Made by a program: the position numbers and the translations under genes. The notes under the pieces are model-generated. The model was not told where the DNA came from. It was given only the letters and a program-made list of their open reading frames with translations, and searched no databases. This document shows, piece after piece, positions 55,066-64,000 of a stretch of 64,000 bases of DNA. How positions within the stretch are numbered: position 1 is the stretch's first letter; every line of letters starts with the position of its first letter. The DNA is taken from positions 310,001-374,000 of the forward strand of contig JAHBSI010000003.1 in assembly GCA_019639195.1 (NCBI GenBank), read 5' to 3'. Origin of the DNA: Acidobacteriota bacterium. GTDB lineage: Bacteria; Acidobacteriota; Blastocatellia; Pyrinomonadales; Pyrinomonadaceae.

Positions 55066-56232
55066 TCAGAATTGGACCTTCGTAATGGTTCCCGGATAGA
55101 TATTCGTGACAAAAATGTCTCCGGTTCTTTCGTCGCGGACCATACTTGACGGAGTGATCAAAGTCGGCACAACTACCGAGCGGTTCCCGTCGCCGTCGAT
55201 GTATTGCATGCGGCCGGGAGCGCCCGCCAATTGGTTCGTGCTGAACTCGATCGTGTAGTAACTCATCGACCTTCCGGGTCCTCTAACCGGGCAAATGTCC
55301 ATCGCTGATGAAAGGCCCTGGACGAAAGGAGTAGCCGTTCCGTCCCAGAGGCTAATGGACTGCACGTCAGCAAGCCCCGGGACGAATGGAAAACCAGTTA
55401 GCTCCGAGACAAGGAAATGGCTGCCGACTCGGTGAATATTGGTTGGCACGGCTTCTACGGTCGGCGGCCCGATCGTTCCAAACAGCGGGTTTGGCCGATT
55501 TGGGAATTCAACGAACGGCGTGACATTGCCGGTGAAGAGGTTGATCTTGTGGATCATGTTGTAGGAGGCATCAACAACAAAAAGATTCCATCCTACCTTT
55601 TCGACAGCGAAAAGGTGAGATGCTCGAACAGCATCAGGATGAACTGGAGTTGGGTCGGGCCGATAGTCCGGCAAATTTGCAACGACCCTTACAAATATAG
55701 AAGAGCCTTCTTGATTTCGGATCCTGATCCAGCGGCCCTCAGCTAGAGCGTTCTGGTCGTCCATAGTCATATGGAACTCGCTATCGAGCGATTCGAATCG
55801 CTGCGGCAGGAAGACCTCCATCACAGAAGAAAATAGCGGAGAGGAGTCGGTTCCCGTTGGATACTGTGCCCCGCCGATATTGGTAACCGCGTCTCCGACG
55901 CCGGATGTAATGTAAAGAAGGTGGCCGTCGAGGTAGATACCGGTAGTCCCATCCGGATCGGGCGGGCCGCCCAGATTGTCGACTGCCGAAGGCAATCCGC
56001 TAATAAGCGTATGCCGCTCACCAGTTGTCCGGTCAACAACGGAGACTCGTCCGGTATTCGCAGTAGTTGTACCATTCTCGGATACAAGCAGGGATCCGTG
56101 GGGACCCATTATTACCTTTGTTGGCAGGGTAAGCCCTGTGGTCACTATTGAGGTAGTTTGCGCTGCACCAGCCGCCGTATTGATGACGAGTGCAAGGACG
56201 AACGCGCTCAGCAAACTGACAAATTGTCGCAT
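55066..56232 (-). CDS. Secreted ScyD/ScyE-family beta-propeller-like protein
   Basis: About 388 residues. A Sec signal peptide (residues 1-24, AAGAAQ) is followed by NHL/SMP-type repeats: LPTKVIMGPHGSLLVSENG (about 34-52), GRVSVVDRTTGERHTLISGLPSAVDN (about 58-83), TGIYLDGHLLYITSG and the C-terminal PSSMVRDERTGDIFVTNI. This matches the ScyD/ScyE group named after scytonemin-cluster proteins of cyanobacteria; in other bacteria the function is unknown. The start at 56232 is chosen because AAGGAGG lies 10 bases upstream and the longer extension lacks a signal peptide. Confidence 0.82.
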   Translation of the reverse strand: MRQFVSLLSAFVLALVINTAAGAAQTTSIVTTGLTLPTKVIMGPHGSLLVSENGTTTANTGRVSVVDRTTGERHTLISGLPSAVDNLGGPPDPDGTTGIYLDGHLLYITSGVGDAVTNIGGAQYPTGTDSSPLFSSVMEVFLPQRFESLDSEFHMTMDDQNALAEGRWIRIRNQEGSSIFVRVVANLPDYRPDPTPVHPDAVRASHLFAVEKVGWNLFVVDASYNMIHKINLFTGNVTPFVEFPNRPNPLFGTIGPPTVEAVPTNIHRVGSHFLVSELTGFPFVPGLADVQSISLWDGTATPFVQGLSSAMDICPVRGPGRSMSYYTIEFSTNQLAGAPGRMQYIDGDGNRSVVVPTLITPSSMVRDERTGDIFVTNIYPGTITKVQF

Positions 56233-56443
56233 TTTTATTTTCCTCCTTAGAATTGGATCATTTTGAAGTCGAAAGGAAAGCTGAAGCTGCACGCTAGAGA
56301 TCTCGCTCACCGCAAAAGTCGTTGAAACGGCGCCCGAAGCGGGTGTATACTTCAACCCCGTTAACAAAACGAGTATGGTCAAGCCGAGTTGAGGCGGTTC
56401 GTTCCGTTCGTTTTGTGTTGTGGGGTCACTCTACCTCGTTCTG

Positions 56444-56493
56444 TTGAAGGGAATACTTCAAAGATCCTGAAATATTCCTGAATTTTTCCTGAA
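56444..56493 (+). promoter_or_regulatory. Three 11-bp-phased direct repeats upstream of the winged-helix/TPR gene
   Basis: CCTGAA occurs at 56466, 56477 and 56488, exactly 11 bp apart and each followed by an AT-rich or similar tail, ending 7 bases before the ATG at 56501. OmpR/PhoB-type winged-helix proteins bind direct repeats with an 11-bp period. An inverted repeat TTGAAG-N6-CTTCAA (56444-56461) precedes them. An autoregulatory site is inferred. Confidence 0.55.
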
Positions 56494-56500
56494 TCGCGGT

Positions 56501-58459
56501 ATGTCATTGGCAGCAAACAAGATATACGATTTCGAAGGATTCCGGCTTGATGTGCGCGAGCGTATCTTGTCCTATGCCGGAGAGCCGCTGCACATCACCG
56601 ATAAAGCTTTTGAACTATTGCGGGTACTTATTGAGCGGACCGGACACCTCGTCACGAAAGACGATCTGTTATCAGAGATCTGGAACGGCTCATTTGTTGA
56701 GGAAAATACCCTCGACAAGAACGTTTCGCTTCTTCGGCGGACCTTTGCAAAAAATAACGGGCATACGAAGCTTATAGAAACGGTCAGAGGTCACGGCTAT
56801 CGATTTATTGGAAAGGTTACTGTGTCGGGGTCGCAGGCGTCAGAGGCAGCGGCTGAAATTGACGGGAGCGATCTTCCCCGCGATGAGACATCGGCGATTG
56901 AACTTCCTACGCTTGAAACGGCGGTTAGCAGCCCTGATAAACCACGCTATTTAGATGTCGTTACCGGACCTCGAAAGAAGATCGGGTTCGCAGCGGCAGG
57001 CCTCATCGCTCTTCTGACCGTCTCGACATATTTGTTCCTTATTTCTAGAAACCGGATATCGGCTGAAGACCAGACGATCAAGACGATCGCGGTACTGCCG
57101 ATCCTAAACAAGACTGATGATCCGAACTCGGAATATCTTTCGGACGGTGTAACTGAAGGGATAATAAATGATCTTTCAAAGATATCGGGGCTCCGCGTGA
57201 TGTCGCGAAGTTCCGTGTTTCGCTTCAAAGATAACCAGGCCGACCTTCCGCGCGTGGCGGCTCAACTCGGAGTGAATTTTGCGGTAACAGGCGAGATCAG
57301 GCGGCTTGAAAGCAAATTCGAGATCTCGATCCGGCTTGTCGATATTCGAAACGGTACGCAGATATGGGGCCACCAGTATTTCAAAAGCTCAGAGGATCTC
57401 TTGAATCTGCAGGAAGAGATCTCGGCCGATGTGGCGGAAAATCTTAGGGTAAGGCTCGCGCCCGCCGAGCGTGAGGCTATAGCCAAGCGAAGTACAAATA
57501 ACCCACAAGCTTATCAGTACTATTTATTGGGACGATATCATCTGGCAAGGCTGACGGAACCCGAAGTATTGTCGTCGATCGACTATTTTCAAAAGGCGAT
57601 CGCAGCCGACCCCTCATTCGCCTATGCTTACGTTGGACTGGCTTTGGCGTATCGACCGCTTGCTCTGGCGGGGTGGCATCTTAGTTCCGAAGAGGCCATC
57701 AAGCGTTCGAGAGCTGCAGCGATTAGGGCTCTTGAGATCGACCCCGACCTGGCCTCCGCCCATGCTGCCTATGCGTGGACTCTGTACACGTACGAACACG
57801 ATTGGAGTCGAGCCGAGCACGAATTCCGGCGAGCCCTTGAGCTTGCCCCGAATGACGAAAAAACTCACGCCGACATCGCACATATGCTTACATTCCTCGG
57901 GCGGCATACTGAGGCAATTGCCGAAGGGAAAAAGGCGACGGAACTTGATCCGCTTTCTTTTATGTCGGCGACAATGTATGCACAATTTCTCTTTTTCGGC
58001 GGCAAAACCGATGAGGCACTTGTCGAGCTACAGAAAACCTTTGAGATCGAGCCAAACTTCTGGATCGCCCACAATTTGCTTGGTCGGATATATGTTAGCC
58101 AGGAGAGGTATCCTGAAGCTCTTGCGGAATTTCAAAAGGCCAGAGATCTATCAGGCTTCGGCAGTATCGTGCCTATCTACGAGATCGGATACACTTATGC
58201 CCGCATGGGAGATCGCCCGGCCGCAGAAGCGACTATCCGAGAGCTTAAGAAGAGTGCGAGCACGCGCTTCGTCTCATCGTATAGCTACGCGATGATCTAT
58301 AACGGGCTCGATGACCGACTGAATGCCTTGAAATATCTTGAGATGTCGGTTGATGCGCACGAAGCTGACAGTCTTTTTTTGAATGACTCCCACCGGTGGG
58401 ACGCTTATCGCGGCCTCGAAAAATTTCAAGAGATCGAGAAGAAGCTTAACTTGAACTAA
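56501..58459 (+). CDS. Winged-helix (OmpR-type) membrane regulator with TPR repeats
   Basis: A 652-residue CadC/ToxR-like regulator. Residues ~8-105 are an OmpR-type DNA-binding winged helix (LHITDKAFELLRVLIERTG, LVTKDDLLSEIWNG, TLDKNVSLLRRTF, ETVRGHGYRF). A linker leads to a single membrane helix (about 158-183). The periplasmic-side part begins with a FlgO/TolB-like N-terminal domain (IAVLPILNKTDDPNSEYLSDGVTEGIINDLSKI, about 193-320) and ends with TPR repeats (about 330-650). This architecture is abundant in Acidobacteria. Phased direct repeats just upstream suggest self-regulation. Its signal and targets are unknown; the M1 peptidase gene lies 85 bp downstream. Confidence 0.9.
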   Translation: MSLAANKIYDFEGFRLDVRERILSYAGEPLHITDKAFELLRVLIERTGHLVTKDDLLSEIWNGSFVEENTLDKNVSLLRRTFAKNNGHTKLIETVRGHGYRFIGKVTVSGSQASEAAAEIDGSDLPRDETSAIELPTLETAVSSPDKPRYLDVVTGPRKKIGFAAAGLIALLTVSTYLFLISRNRISAEDQTIKTIAVLPILNKTDDPNSEYLSDGVTEGIINDLSKISGLRVMSRSSVFRFKDNQADLPRVAAQLGVNFAVTGEIRRLESKFEISIRLVDIRNGTQIWGHQYFKSSEDLLNLQEEISADVAENLRVRLAPAEREAIAKRSTNNPQAYQYYLLGRYHLARLTEPEVLSSIDYFQKAIAADPSFAYAYVGLALAYRPLALAGWHLSSEEAIKRSRAAAIRALEIDPDLASAHAAYAWTLYTYEHDWSRAEHEFRRALELAPNDEKTHADIAHMLTFLGRHTEAIAEGKKATELDPLSFMSATMYAQFLFFGGKTDEALVELQKTFEIEPNFWIAHNLLGRIYVSQERYPEALAEFQKARDLSGFGSIVPIYEIGYTYARMGDRPAAEATIRELKKSASTRFVSSYSYAMIYNGLDDRLNALKYLEMSVDAHEADSLFLNDSHRWDAYRGLEKFQEIEKKLNLN

Positions 58460-58544
58460 CATCCCGTATCCTTTGGATACAAACTTTTTCGGTTTCTGCG
58501 TCGTATTACCAAGCGGACTCTATACTTCCAAAGGAAATACGAAA

Positions 58545-60434
58545 ATGAAAAAGCAGATCCTCTTTCTCCTATTTTTATTCGCATTCATGATCCCGGCCTT
58601 TGGCCAGGATCTTTTTATGCCTCGCAATGTAAAGCTCGCGTATGCGAACGGAACGCGAAGTGCGGATGGCAAACCGGGGCCGAAATATTATCAGAATAAG
58701 TCGGTGCACAGCATCCATATGACGATCGCTCCGCCGGACAGGACGATCCGCGGCTCGGAGGAGATCACATACACGAACAGCAGCCCGAAGCCGCTCGCGA
58801 ATTTGGTCTTGCGGTTCGAGCTGAATGTCCATACGCCGGAAGCGATGCGCGAGCAGCCGGTGACGGCTGACGAACTCACTTCGGACGTGAAGATAGATGA
58901 GTTCTCGGAGAACGGGAAGGTCAAGGAATGGAAGCCGCTAATCCCGAGGCTTGGAATGACCTACAACTCCATCAAGCTGGACGAGCCGCTGCAACCAGGC
59001 GGCAGCGTCAAGCTGTCCTTCAAATGGCATTACCAACTTGTACTCGAGTCCGGCCGCGAAGGTGTGATCGATCCAACGACATTCTATGTCGCGTATTTCT
59101 ATCCTCGCGTTGCGGTGCTAGACGATGTGAATGGCTGGGACAATATTCAGCATACCCTGTCGCACGAATTCTACGGCGATTTCAACGACTACACTCTTGA
59201 TGTCACCGTACCGAAGAACTACATCGTCTGGGCGACCGGCGATCTTACGAATGCCGATGAAGTACTTCAGCCAGCGATCGCAGAGCGCCTAAAGCGATCT
59301 TTCACGAGCGACGAGGTCGTGAATGTTGCGACGCTTGATGAGGTAAAGAACGGCAAGGTCACGGCCCAGAATGCGACGAATACGTGGAAATGGAAGGCCG
59401 AGAATGTGTCCGACGTCGCATTTGGTTTGAGTGATCATTACATTTGGGATGCCGGCAGTCTGGTCGTCGATAAAAAGACGGGCAGACGCGCAAGCACTCA
59501 GGCCGCTTACGACGAGCCGTCGAAGAACTTTGCGAATATGGTGAAGTACATAAAAACTTCGCTCGATTTTTCGTCGAATCAGTGGCCCGGCGTTCCTTAT
59601 CCATATCCCAAGATGACGGTCTTTCGCGGATTTGCCGATATGGAATATCCGATGATGGCGAACGATAGTGCTCAGGAAAAGCCTGAGATGCAGGAGTTTG
59701 TAGCGGCTCACGAGGTAATGCACTCGTATTTTCCTTTCTACATGGGGATAAACGAACGGCGTTTCGCGTTTATGGAAGAAGGCTGGACGACGGCGTTCGA
59801 GTATCTCTTCAACTCCGCGACGTTCAACAAGACCATGGCAGATGGGCTCTTCAAGGGTTTCAGGGTTCGCGGATGGATCCGCAATATGTCGTCAGATGCT
59901 GATATTCCGATCATGACGCCGGAAAATGTGCTGACCGGCGGCGGCTACGGCAACAATAAATACGGGCGATCGGCTCTCGGATATCTTGCGATGAAAGATC
60001 TGCTGGGCGATGCTGAGTTCAAACGCGTACTTCACGGCTTTATGGACCGCTGGCACGGAAAGCATCCGACGCCGTGGGATATGTTCTACAGCTTTAACGA
60101 CATCTCGGGCAAGGATCTGAACTGGTTCTGGAATTCGTGGTTCTTCACCTATGGCTACATCGATTACGCGGTCGCCGGAGTCGAGAGCCGTACGGACGGC
60201 ACTGCCATAACCATCAAGAACCTTGGCGGATTCCCGGCACCGGTCGATGTCGTCGTGACGTTTGCGGACGGTACGACGGAGACGCTTCATCAGACGCCCG
60301 CGATCTGGGAAAAGAATATGAAGGAAGCTGTCGTTAAGATCGCGTCGTCGAAGGCCGTCAAGACCGTCTCACTCGATGGCGACATCTTTATGGACTACAA
60401 CGAAGCCGACAATGCGTGGCCGGCCGTGAAATAA
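58545..60434 (+). CDS. M1-family metallopeptidase (aminopeptidase N-like), secreted
   Basis: A 629-residue zinc peptidase. A signal peptide spans about 1-20 (MIPAFGQ). The gluzincin motif HEVMH is at 389-393 and the third ligand glutamate is E412 (MEEGW), exactly 18 residues after the second histidine, as in M1. The N-terminal saddle beta domain precedes (about 40-250). The classical GxMEN exopeptidase motif is altered to GFADMEYPMM near 359-368, so aminopeptidase specificity may differ. I place the start at 58545 with AAAGGAAA upstream, because an earlier ATG at 58473 precedes the signal peptide. Confidence 0.9.
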   Translation: MKKQILFLLFLFAFMIPAFGQDLFMPRNVKLAYANGTRSADGKPGPKYYQNKSVHSIHMTIAPPDRTIRGSEEITYTNSSPKPLANLVLRFELNVHTPEAMREQPVTADELTSDVKIDEFSENGKVKEWKPLIPRLGMTYNSIKLDEPLQPGGSVKLSFKWHYQLVLESGREGVIDPTTFYVAYFYPRVAVLDDVNGWDNIQHTLSHEFYGDFNDYTLDVTVPKNYIVWATGDLTNADEVLQPAIAERLKRSFTSDEVVNVATLDEVKNGKVTAQNATNTWKWKAENVSDVAFGLSDHYIWDAGSLVVDKKTGRRASTQAAYDEPSKNFANMVKYIKTSLDFSSNQWPGVPYPYPKMTVFRGFADMEYPMMANDSAQEKPEMQEFVAAHEVMHSYFPFYMGINERRFAFMEEGWTTAFEYLFNSATFNKTMADGLFKGFRVRGWIRNMSSDADIPIMTPENVLTGGGYGNNKYGRSALGYLAMKDLLGDAEFKRVLHGFMDRWHGKHPTPWDMFYSFNDISGKDLNWFWNSWFFTYGYIDYAVAGVESRTDGTAITIKNLGGFPAPVDVVVTFADGTTETLHQTPAIWEKNMKEAVVKIASSKAVKTVSLDGDIFMDYNEADNAWPAVK

Positions 60435-60550
60435 TGTTCTTCGCCGAGCGAAACTTTTCGAGGGCCTGAAGAATCGAACAATTGATGCGTATTGGGGTCT
60501 AATACAAGAGATCCGAGGTTCAGAAGGTTCCGGGTGGTATAGTAGCGGAT

Positions 60551-61393
60551 ATGAAGAGTGCAGTTTTCGTCGCGTTGTTCTTGACCCTTGGCTCCCTCTC
60601 TACATTTGCCCAGGCGAATGACCAAAGAACAAGGGCGAAATCGATTCTCGATGCCGCCAGACAGTCGGTTCAGGCGTCCAGGCAGTTGGATGGACTGGTC
60701 GTAACCGGCTCGATACTCCGTATAACAAAACTAGATAATGGGACGGCTGTAGTTGATACAGGCGAGTTTGAGGATAGTTTCGATCTGAAGGGACAGCGTG
60801 TAAAACTAAAGGAGACAGTTGATCAAGGTACATCAAAATTGAACGGCCCTGTGGAGAGTTCCGGGATTCGGATTTCAACCAATGAATTGGTGAATGGCAC
60901 GCTGGCTTATTCCAACTCGGACGTTCGAAAGGAGGGCGTGAAACTGGTTCTTCCTTTAGGCACTCCGACCCGCGAAGAACTCGAATCAAGTCTGAAAGGG
61001 AAGGCGTTCTTGAGAACCTTTCCCTTTGTTCTTAGAGTGTTTTATGCAGCACCGTCTGAGGATTTTACCTTTGGCGGCATCGCAGAATCCAAAGATCAAA
61101 GGGCTGACATCGTTACCATTACGACACAGGGCATAAAGTACCTGTACTACTTTGATCAGAGGACCCATCAGCTCTTGATGATGACATGTGAGTTTGCTGA
61201 AAAAACTAGAAGCACGTCAGTAAAGCAATATTTCTCGAATTATAAAGAATTTGACGGAAGGCTGGTGCCAACAACGATTAAGATGGAAAGCCAGATCAGC
61301 CTGACCGACAACTCGCACAGGACCGTGACCGAGACGTATGAAATAAAAGACCTCAAATTCGACCCGGTATTCAAGACAAGCATTTTCAAATAA
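60551..61393 (+). CDS. Secreted protein of unknown function
   Basis: A 280-residue exported protein. A signal peptide is present at 1-20 (LSTFAQ). The mature part alternates beta strands with basic turns, resembling outer-membrane lipoprotein-carrier or LolA-like folds (e.g. YLYYFDQRTHQLLMMTCEF near 197-215 and YKEFDGRLVPTTIKMESQISL near 236-256), but I cannot assign a family. It lies 116 bp after the M1 peptidase and 15 bp before the TonB-dependent receptor, so it may be functionally linked to outer-membrane transport. Confidence 0.65.
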   Translation: MKSAVFVALFLTLGSLSTFAQANDQRTRAKSILDAARQSVQASRQLDGLVVTGSILRITKLDNGTAVVDTGEFEDSFDLKGQRVKLKETVDQGTSKLNGPVESSGIRISTNELVNGTLAYSNSDVRKEGVKLVLPLGTPTREELESSLKGKAFLRTFPFVLRVFYAAPSEDFTFGGIAESKDQRADIVTITTQGIKYLYYFDQRTHQLLMMTCEFAEKTRSTSVKQYFSNYKEFDGRLVPTTIKMESQISLTDNSHRTVTETYEIKDLKFDPVFKTSIFK

Positions 61394-61408
61394 TTCGGCG
61401 TCCCACCG

Positions 61409-63991
61409 ATGCGCAGAAGTGTTCTTTCAGCTATTTCCGTCCTCTTTATTTTTGTGGCCCCTTTGGCCGCATTCTCTCAAACAAAAGGCTCCTTGGAGAT
61501 CGAGGTAGTCGATCAAAACGGAGACCTAATTAACTCGCCTACCGGTCGCTTGATCAAAACTGGCGAACGCGACTACAAACCGGACCGAGTTGACTCTGCG
61601 TTCGAGATGCATTTTCGCGATCTTCCGTTGGGCGAATATCGCATGGAAGTTACGGCTCCTGGTTTTCAACCCTATGCATCTGACGTCCTGGTCAAATCCG
61701 GCATTAACCGACTTCGAGTTGTAATGCAGGTAGCAGAAAAGGACGAAAGCGTTGATGTTTCGCTTGATCCGCAAGAAAGAGCCGTCGATGAGATCTTTGG
61801 TAATTTCTTAACTAAGGAACAGATCCAGAACCTTCCCGACGATCCCGAAGAACTTCGTAAGGCGCTCAAACAGATCGCAGGCGGCGGAACCGATGTCGTG
61901 ATTCGAGTTGACGGTTTTTCGGGGGCAGATATTCCCGACAAAACCAGGATAGCGTCGATAAAGATCGTTCGCAGTTCATACGATGCAGAGAACCATGATA
62001 TCGGAAACATCTACGTTGATATTGCGACAAAGGTTGGAACGAGCCGTTACAGCGGTTCTTTGTCGTTCAATTTCAATGACGAGTCTCTGAACACAAGAAA
62101 TGCATTTTCCCTAGATCGTTACCCTGAACAGACACGAAACATTTTCTTCTTCTTGAGCGGGCCTATCCGCCAGAAGAAGGCTGATTTTTCGATCTACTTT
62201 CTGGATCGACGCAGCGAATCCGCGAGCAATCTTCTTGCGATAACCCCGCACGGCGAGATTCGAGATTCGATGAAGGTCGCGAGTTCCTTTACATCAGTGA
62301 ATGTCGACATCAACCACAATTTAACCAAGGATGTGCCGGCGAAATATAGCTATAAATATTCGCAGGGTAACGCTAACGGCCTTGGTGTAGGCGGAATCAA
62401 TCTGCCTCTGCGAGCGTTCGATACACGCAAACACACTCACGAATTCCGCCTTTCAACCTCGTTCGTCAAAGGTTCGCTTATGAATGAGTTCCGAACTGCC
62501 TTGTCAGTTTCGGGCTCAGGTACTACCCCGAGAAGTTCGGGGCCGGCGATAACTGTCCTGGGTGCATTTTCGGACGGAGGAGCAGGCAACTTTGAAAGGT
62601 CCCGCACCTTCGATTTTTTTGCACTGGACAATATGTCGACCAGCTATAAACAGGCCGCCCTGAAAGCTGGCATTGAGTTCTCGACGACTTTCCAAAGTCT
62701 TCGATCGGCCGAGAATGTCAACGGAACATATATTTTCCGCACACTTGACGATTACACTCTCGCTTCTCCTTCATACTTCTCGCAGCGGCTGGGCGTAAGG
62801 CAGGGCAGTGTTCGCCAAAACCGGATCGCTCTTTTCTTTCAGAGTGACCTGAGACTCAAGAAAAATGTGATCCTAAGCACAGGGCTTCGGTATGAGGCGC
62901 AGACGTCGCTGTCCGACATCAACAATCTTTCGCCAAGGGTCGGCATCGCATGGACGCCTTCGAAGGATGGCCGTACGACGATCCGCGTCGGCGCAGGGAT
63001 CTACTATAACTGGTTCGATGCAGGCGATTATTTGAGAATTGTTAACCAGGGTGAAGACCAGTCGCCCGAACTTATCGTACTCGATCCGCCATACCCGTTC
63101 GACCCGAACGCCCCTTCGGCTGGCCGGCGATTGCCGCCAAGTTATTTTAAACAAGCGTGGAATCTCCATAATCCGGAAGTATTTCATTCATCGGTGCAAG
63201 TAACCCAAAAGCTATCGTCTTCCCATTCCCTTAGGTTCGAGTACATTTTTGAAAAAGGCACCCATTTGTTCCGCAGTCGCAATACAAATGCACCGCTAAA
63301 CGGCGTATTTCCGAACGAGAGTTTTGGCGTGATAACGACCGTTGAGTCATCCGGTTCTTCGGTTCGCAATGCAATTACGGCGGGATTCTACGGGCCAATC
63401 ACAAAAAAGGCTGACGTTGCGATCAATTATACTCTCTCAAAGACAACAGATGACTTTAACGGTATTTTTGGGTTGCCCACCGATAACTACAATCTAAAAC
63501 TGGATCGAGGGCCATCCAACCTGGATCGGCGCCACAGCGTAACCGTCTACTTGGGGTGGCAGCCATTCAAGGGATTTAAGATGAACGCGAATTATAGTGT
63601 CCTCTCACCGCTGCCATATACAGTTACTACGGGCGAGGACAACAATGGAGATGCGACCTTTAATGATCGTCCAATCGGGGTAAGCCGAAACGATCGGCGC
63701 GGCGCTTGGTTCGACCAGCTTGACCTTCGCGTTAGCTACACTATATCTTTCGGTCACCGAGGAAAGGACTCCAATAAGGCGTTCAAGGTTATAACGACTG
63801 CAGATGACGGGTTCGATATTGGGGATCCGTCAAAGAGGTTCTCAGTTCGCTTTTTTGGAAACGTGGAAAATGTGTTCAATCACACAAATCCTATCCGTTT
63901 TGTTGGAGTCCAAACCTCTCCTCTTTTCCTAATGCCAACATCCGCTGAAACCTCGCGAAGAATAACCATAGGAACACGCCTTACCTTTTAG
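61409..63991 (+). CDS. TonB-dependent receptor with N-terminal carboxypeptidase-regulatory-like domain
   Basis: An 860-residue outer-membrane receptor. A signal peptide occupies about 1-23 (AAFSQ). A carboxypeptidase D regulatory-like beta domain (GSLEIEVVDQNGDLI to RLRVVMQVAEKDESVDVSL, about 26-118) is followed by a plug-like region (about 125-215, with LPDDPEELRKALKQIAGGG and RVDGFSG) and a C-terminal 22-stranded-type barrel (about 220-860) ending in phenylalanine, as required for insertion by the Bam machinery. The TonB-dependent substrate is unknown. No TonB box is certain. The gene is complete and ends near the right edge of the window. Confidence 0.88.
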   Translation: MRRSVLSAISVLFIFVAPLAAFSQTKGSLEIEVVDQNGDLINSPTGRLIKTGERDYKPDRVDSAFEMHFRDLPLGEYRMEVTAPGFQPYASDVLVKSGINRLRVVMQVAEKDESVDVSLDPQERAVDEIFGNFLTKEQIQNLPDDPEELRKALKQIAGGGTDVVIRVDGFSGADIPDKTRIASIKIVRSSYDAENHDIGNIYVDIATKVGTSRYSGSLSFNFNDESLNTRNAFSLDRYPEQTRNIFFFLSGPIRQKKADFSIYFLDRRSESASNLLAITPHGEIRDSMKVASSFTSVNVDINHNLTKDVPAKYSYKYSQGNANGLGVGGINLPLRAFDTRKHTHEFRLSTSFVKGSLMNEFRTALSVSGSGTTPRSSGPAITVLGAFSDGGAGNFERSRTFDFFALDNMSTSYKQAALKAGIEFSTTFQSLRSAENVNGTYIFRTLDDYTLASPSYFSQRLGVRQGSVRQNRIALFFQSDLRLKKNVILSTGLRYEAQTSLSDINNLSPRVGIAWTPSKDGRTTIRVGAGIYYNWFDAGDYLRIVNQGEDQSPELIVLDPPYPFDPNAPSAGRRLPPSYFKQAWNLHNPEVFHSSVQVTQKLSSSHSLRFEYIFEKGTHLFRSRNTNAPLNGVFPNESFGVITTVESSGSSVRNAITAGFYGPITKKADVAINYTLSKTTDDFNGIFGLPTDNYNLKLDRGPSNLDRRHSVTVYLGWQPFKGFKMNANYSVLSPLPYTVTTGEDNNGDATFNDRPIGVSRNDRRGAWFDQLDLRVSYTISFGHRGKDSNKAFKVITTADDGFDIGDPSKRFSVRFFGNVENVFNHTNPIRFVGVQTSPLFLMPTSAETSRRITIGTRLTF

Positions 63992-64000
63992 CTCCAACTC

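Overview
The window is a densely packed, gene-rich piece of a Gram-negative-type bacterial chromosome with moderately high GC. Several traits point to Acidobacteriota, probably class Blastocatellia (Pyrinomonadaceae-like): a winged-helix/TPR regulator, a secreted kelch plus FG-GAP/VCBS protein, a TonB-dependent receptor with a carboxypeptidase-regulatory-like N-terminus, a ScyD/ScyE-type secreted protein, and a large reductase-ligase-ACP-acyltransferase protein resembling ether-lipid enzymes. This placement is an inference from gene content; no rRNA is present.

Layout. 1-3.7 kb (minus): a site-2 protease/trpS/(unknown + arsC-like)/scpA operon. 3.9-7.0 kb (plus): an ATP-grasp enzyme, an endonuclease/exonuclease/phosphatase-family enzyme and two small proteins, followed by tRNA-Ala(CGC). 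7.2-9.0 kb (minus): typA. 9.3-15.5 kb (plus): a PIN/TRAM membrane protein, fused ispDF, a pyrimidine-nucleoside phosphorylase, and a nucleoside-type BMP lipoprotein plus ABC ATPase without permeases. 15.5-17.9 kb (minus): a small membrane protein, an aminotransferase and coaD. 18-22.3 kb (plus): a HAD-IB phosphatase, an AT-rich lipoprotein, a LarA-like protein, a Phd/VapC toxin-antitoxin pair and a methyltransferase. 22.4-27.9 kb (plus): an ElbD-like multidomain lipid enzyme and an extended SDR. 27.9-34.4 kb: a 17-residue-repeat protein, an amino-acid permease, a class-A beta-lactamase-like serine hydrolase and a six-PAS GGDEF-EAL protein. 34.7-39.2 kb (plus): a membrane dipeptidase and the secreted kelch/VCBS protein. 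39.5-44.3 kb (minus): secA and two unknown exported/membrane proteins. 44.4-48.7 kb: a truncated helicase, an unknown secreted protein, a methyltransferase, an AlkA-like glycosylase and a CDF transporter. 48.7-51.5 kb (minus): an acyl-CoA synthetase interrupted in frame by a REP-associated transposase. 51.6-55 kb (plus): an SDR, aspartate kinase and an M20 peptidase. 55-64 kb: a ScyD-like protein, the winged-helix/TPR regulator, an M1 peptidase, an unknown secreted protein and a TonB-dependent receptor.

The most striking feature is a family of short palindromic repeats (core GCGGACAGGAGTGTCCGC followed by GGTCC) associated with a RAYT (Y1/HUH transposase) domain. The transposase and a 5' array of four repeats lie as a 790-bp element, bounded by inverted repeats, inside an AMP-forming acyl-CoA synthetase gene at 48668-51511 without breaking its frame. 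A second small inverted pair lies later in the same gene, and another repeat lies upstream of the ElbD-like gene. The repeat core reads without stop codons in all six frames, which would explain how it can enter coding sequence.
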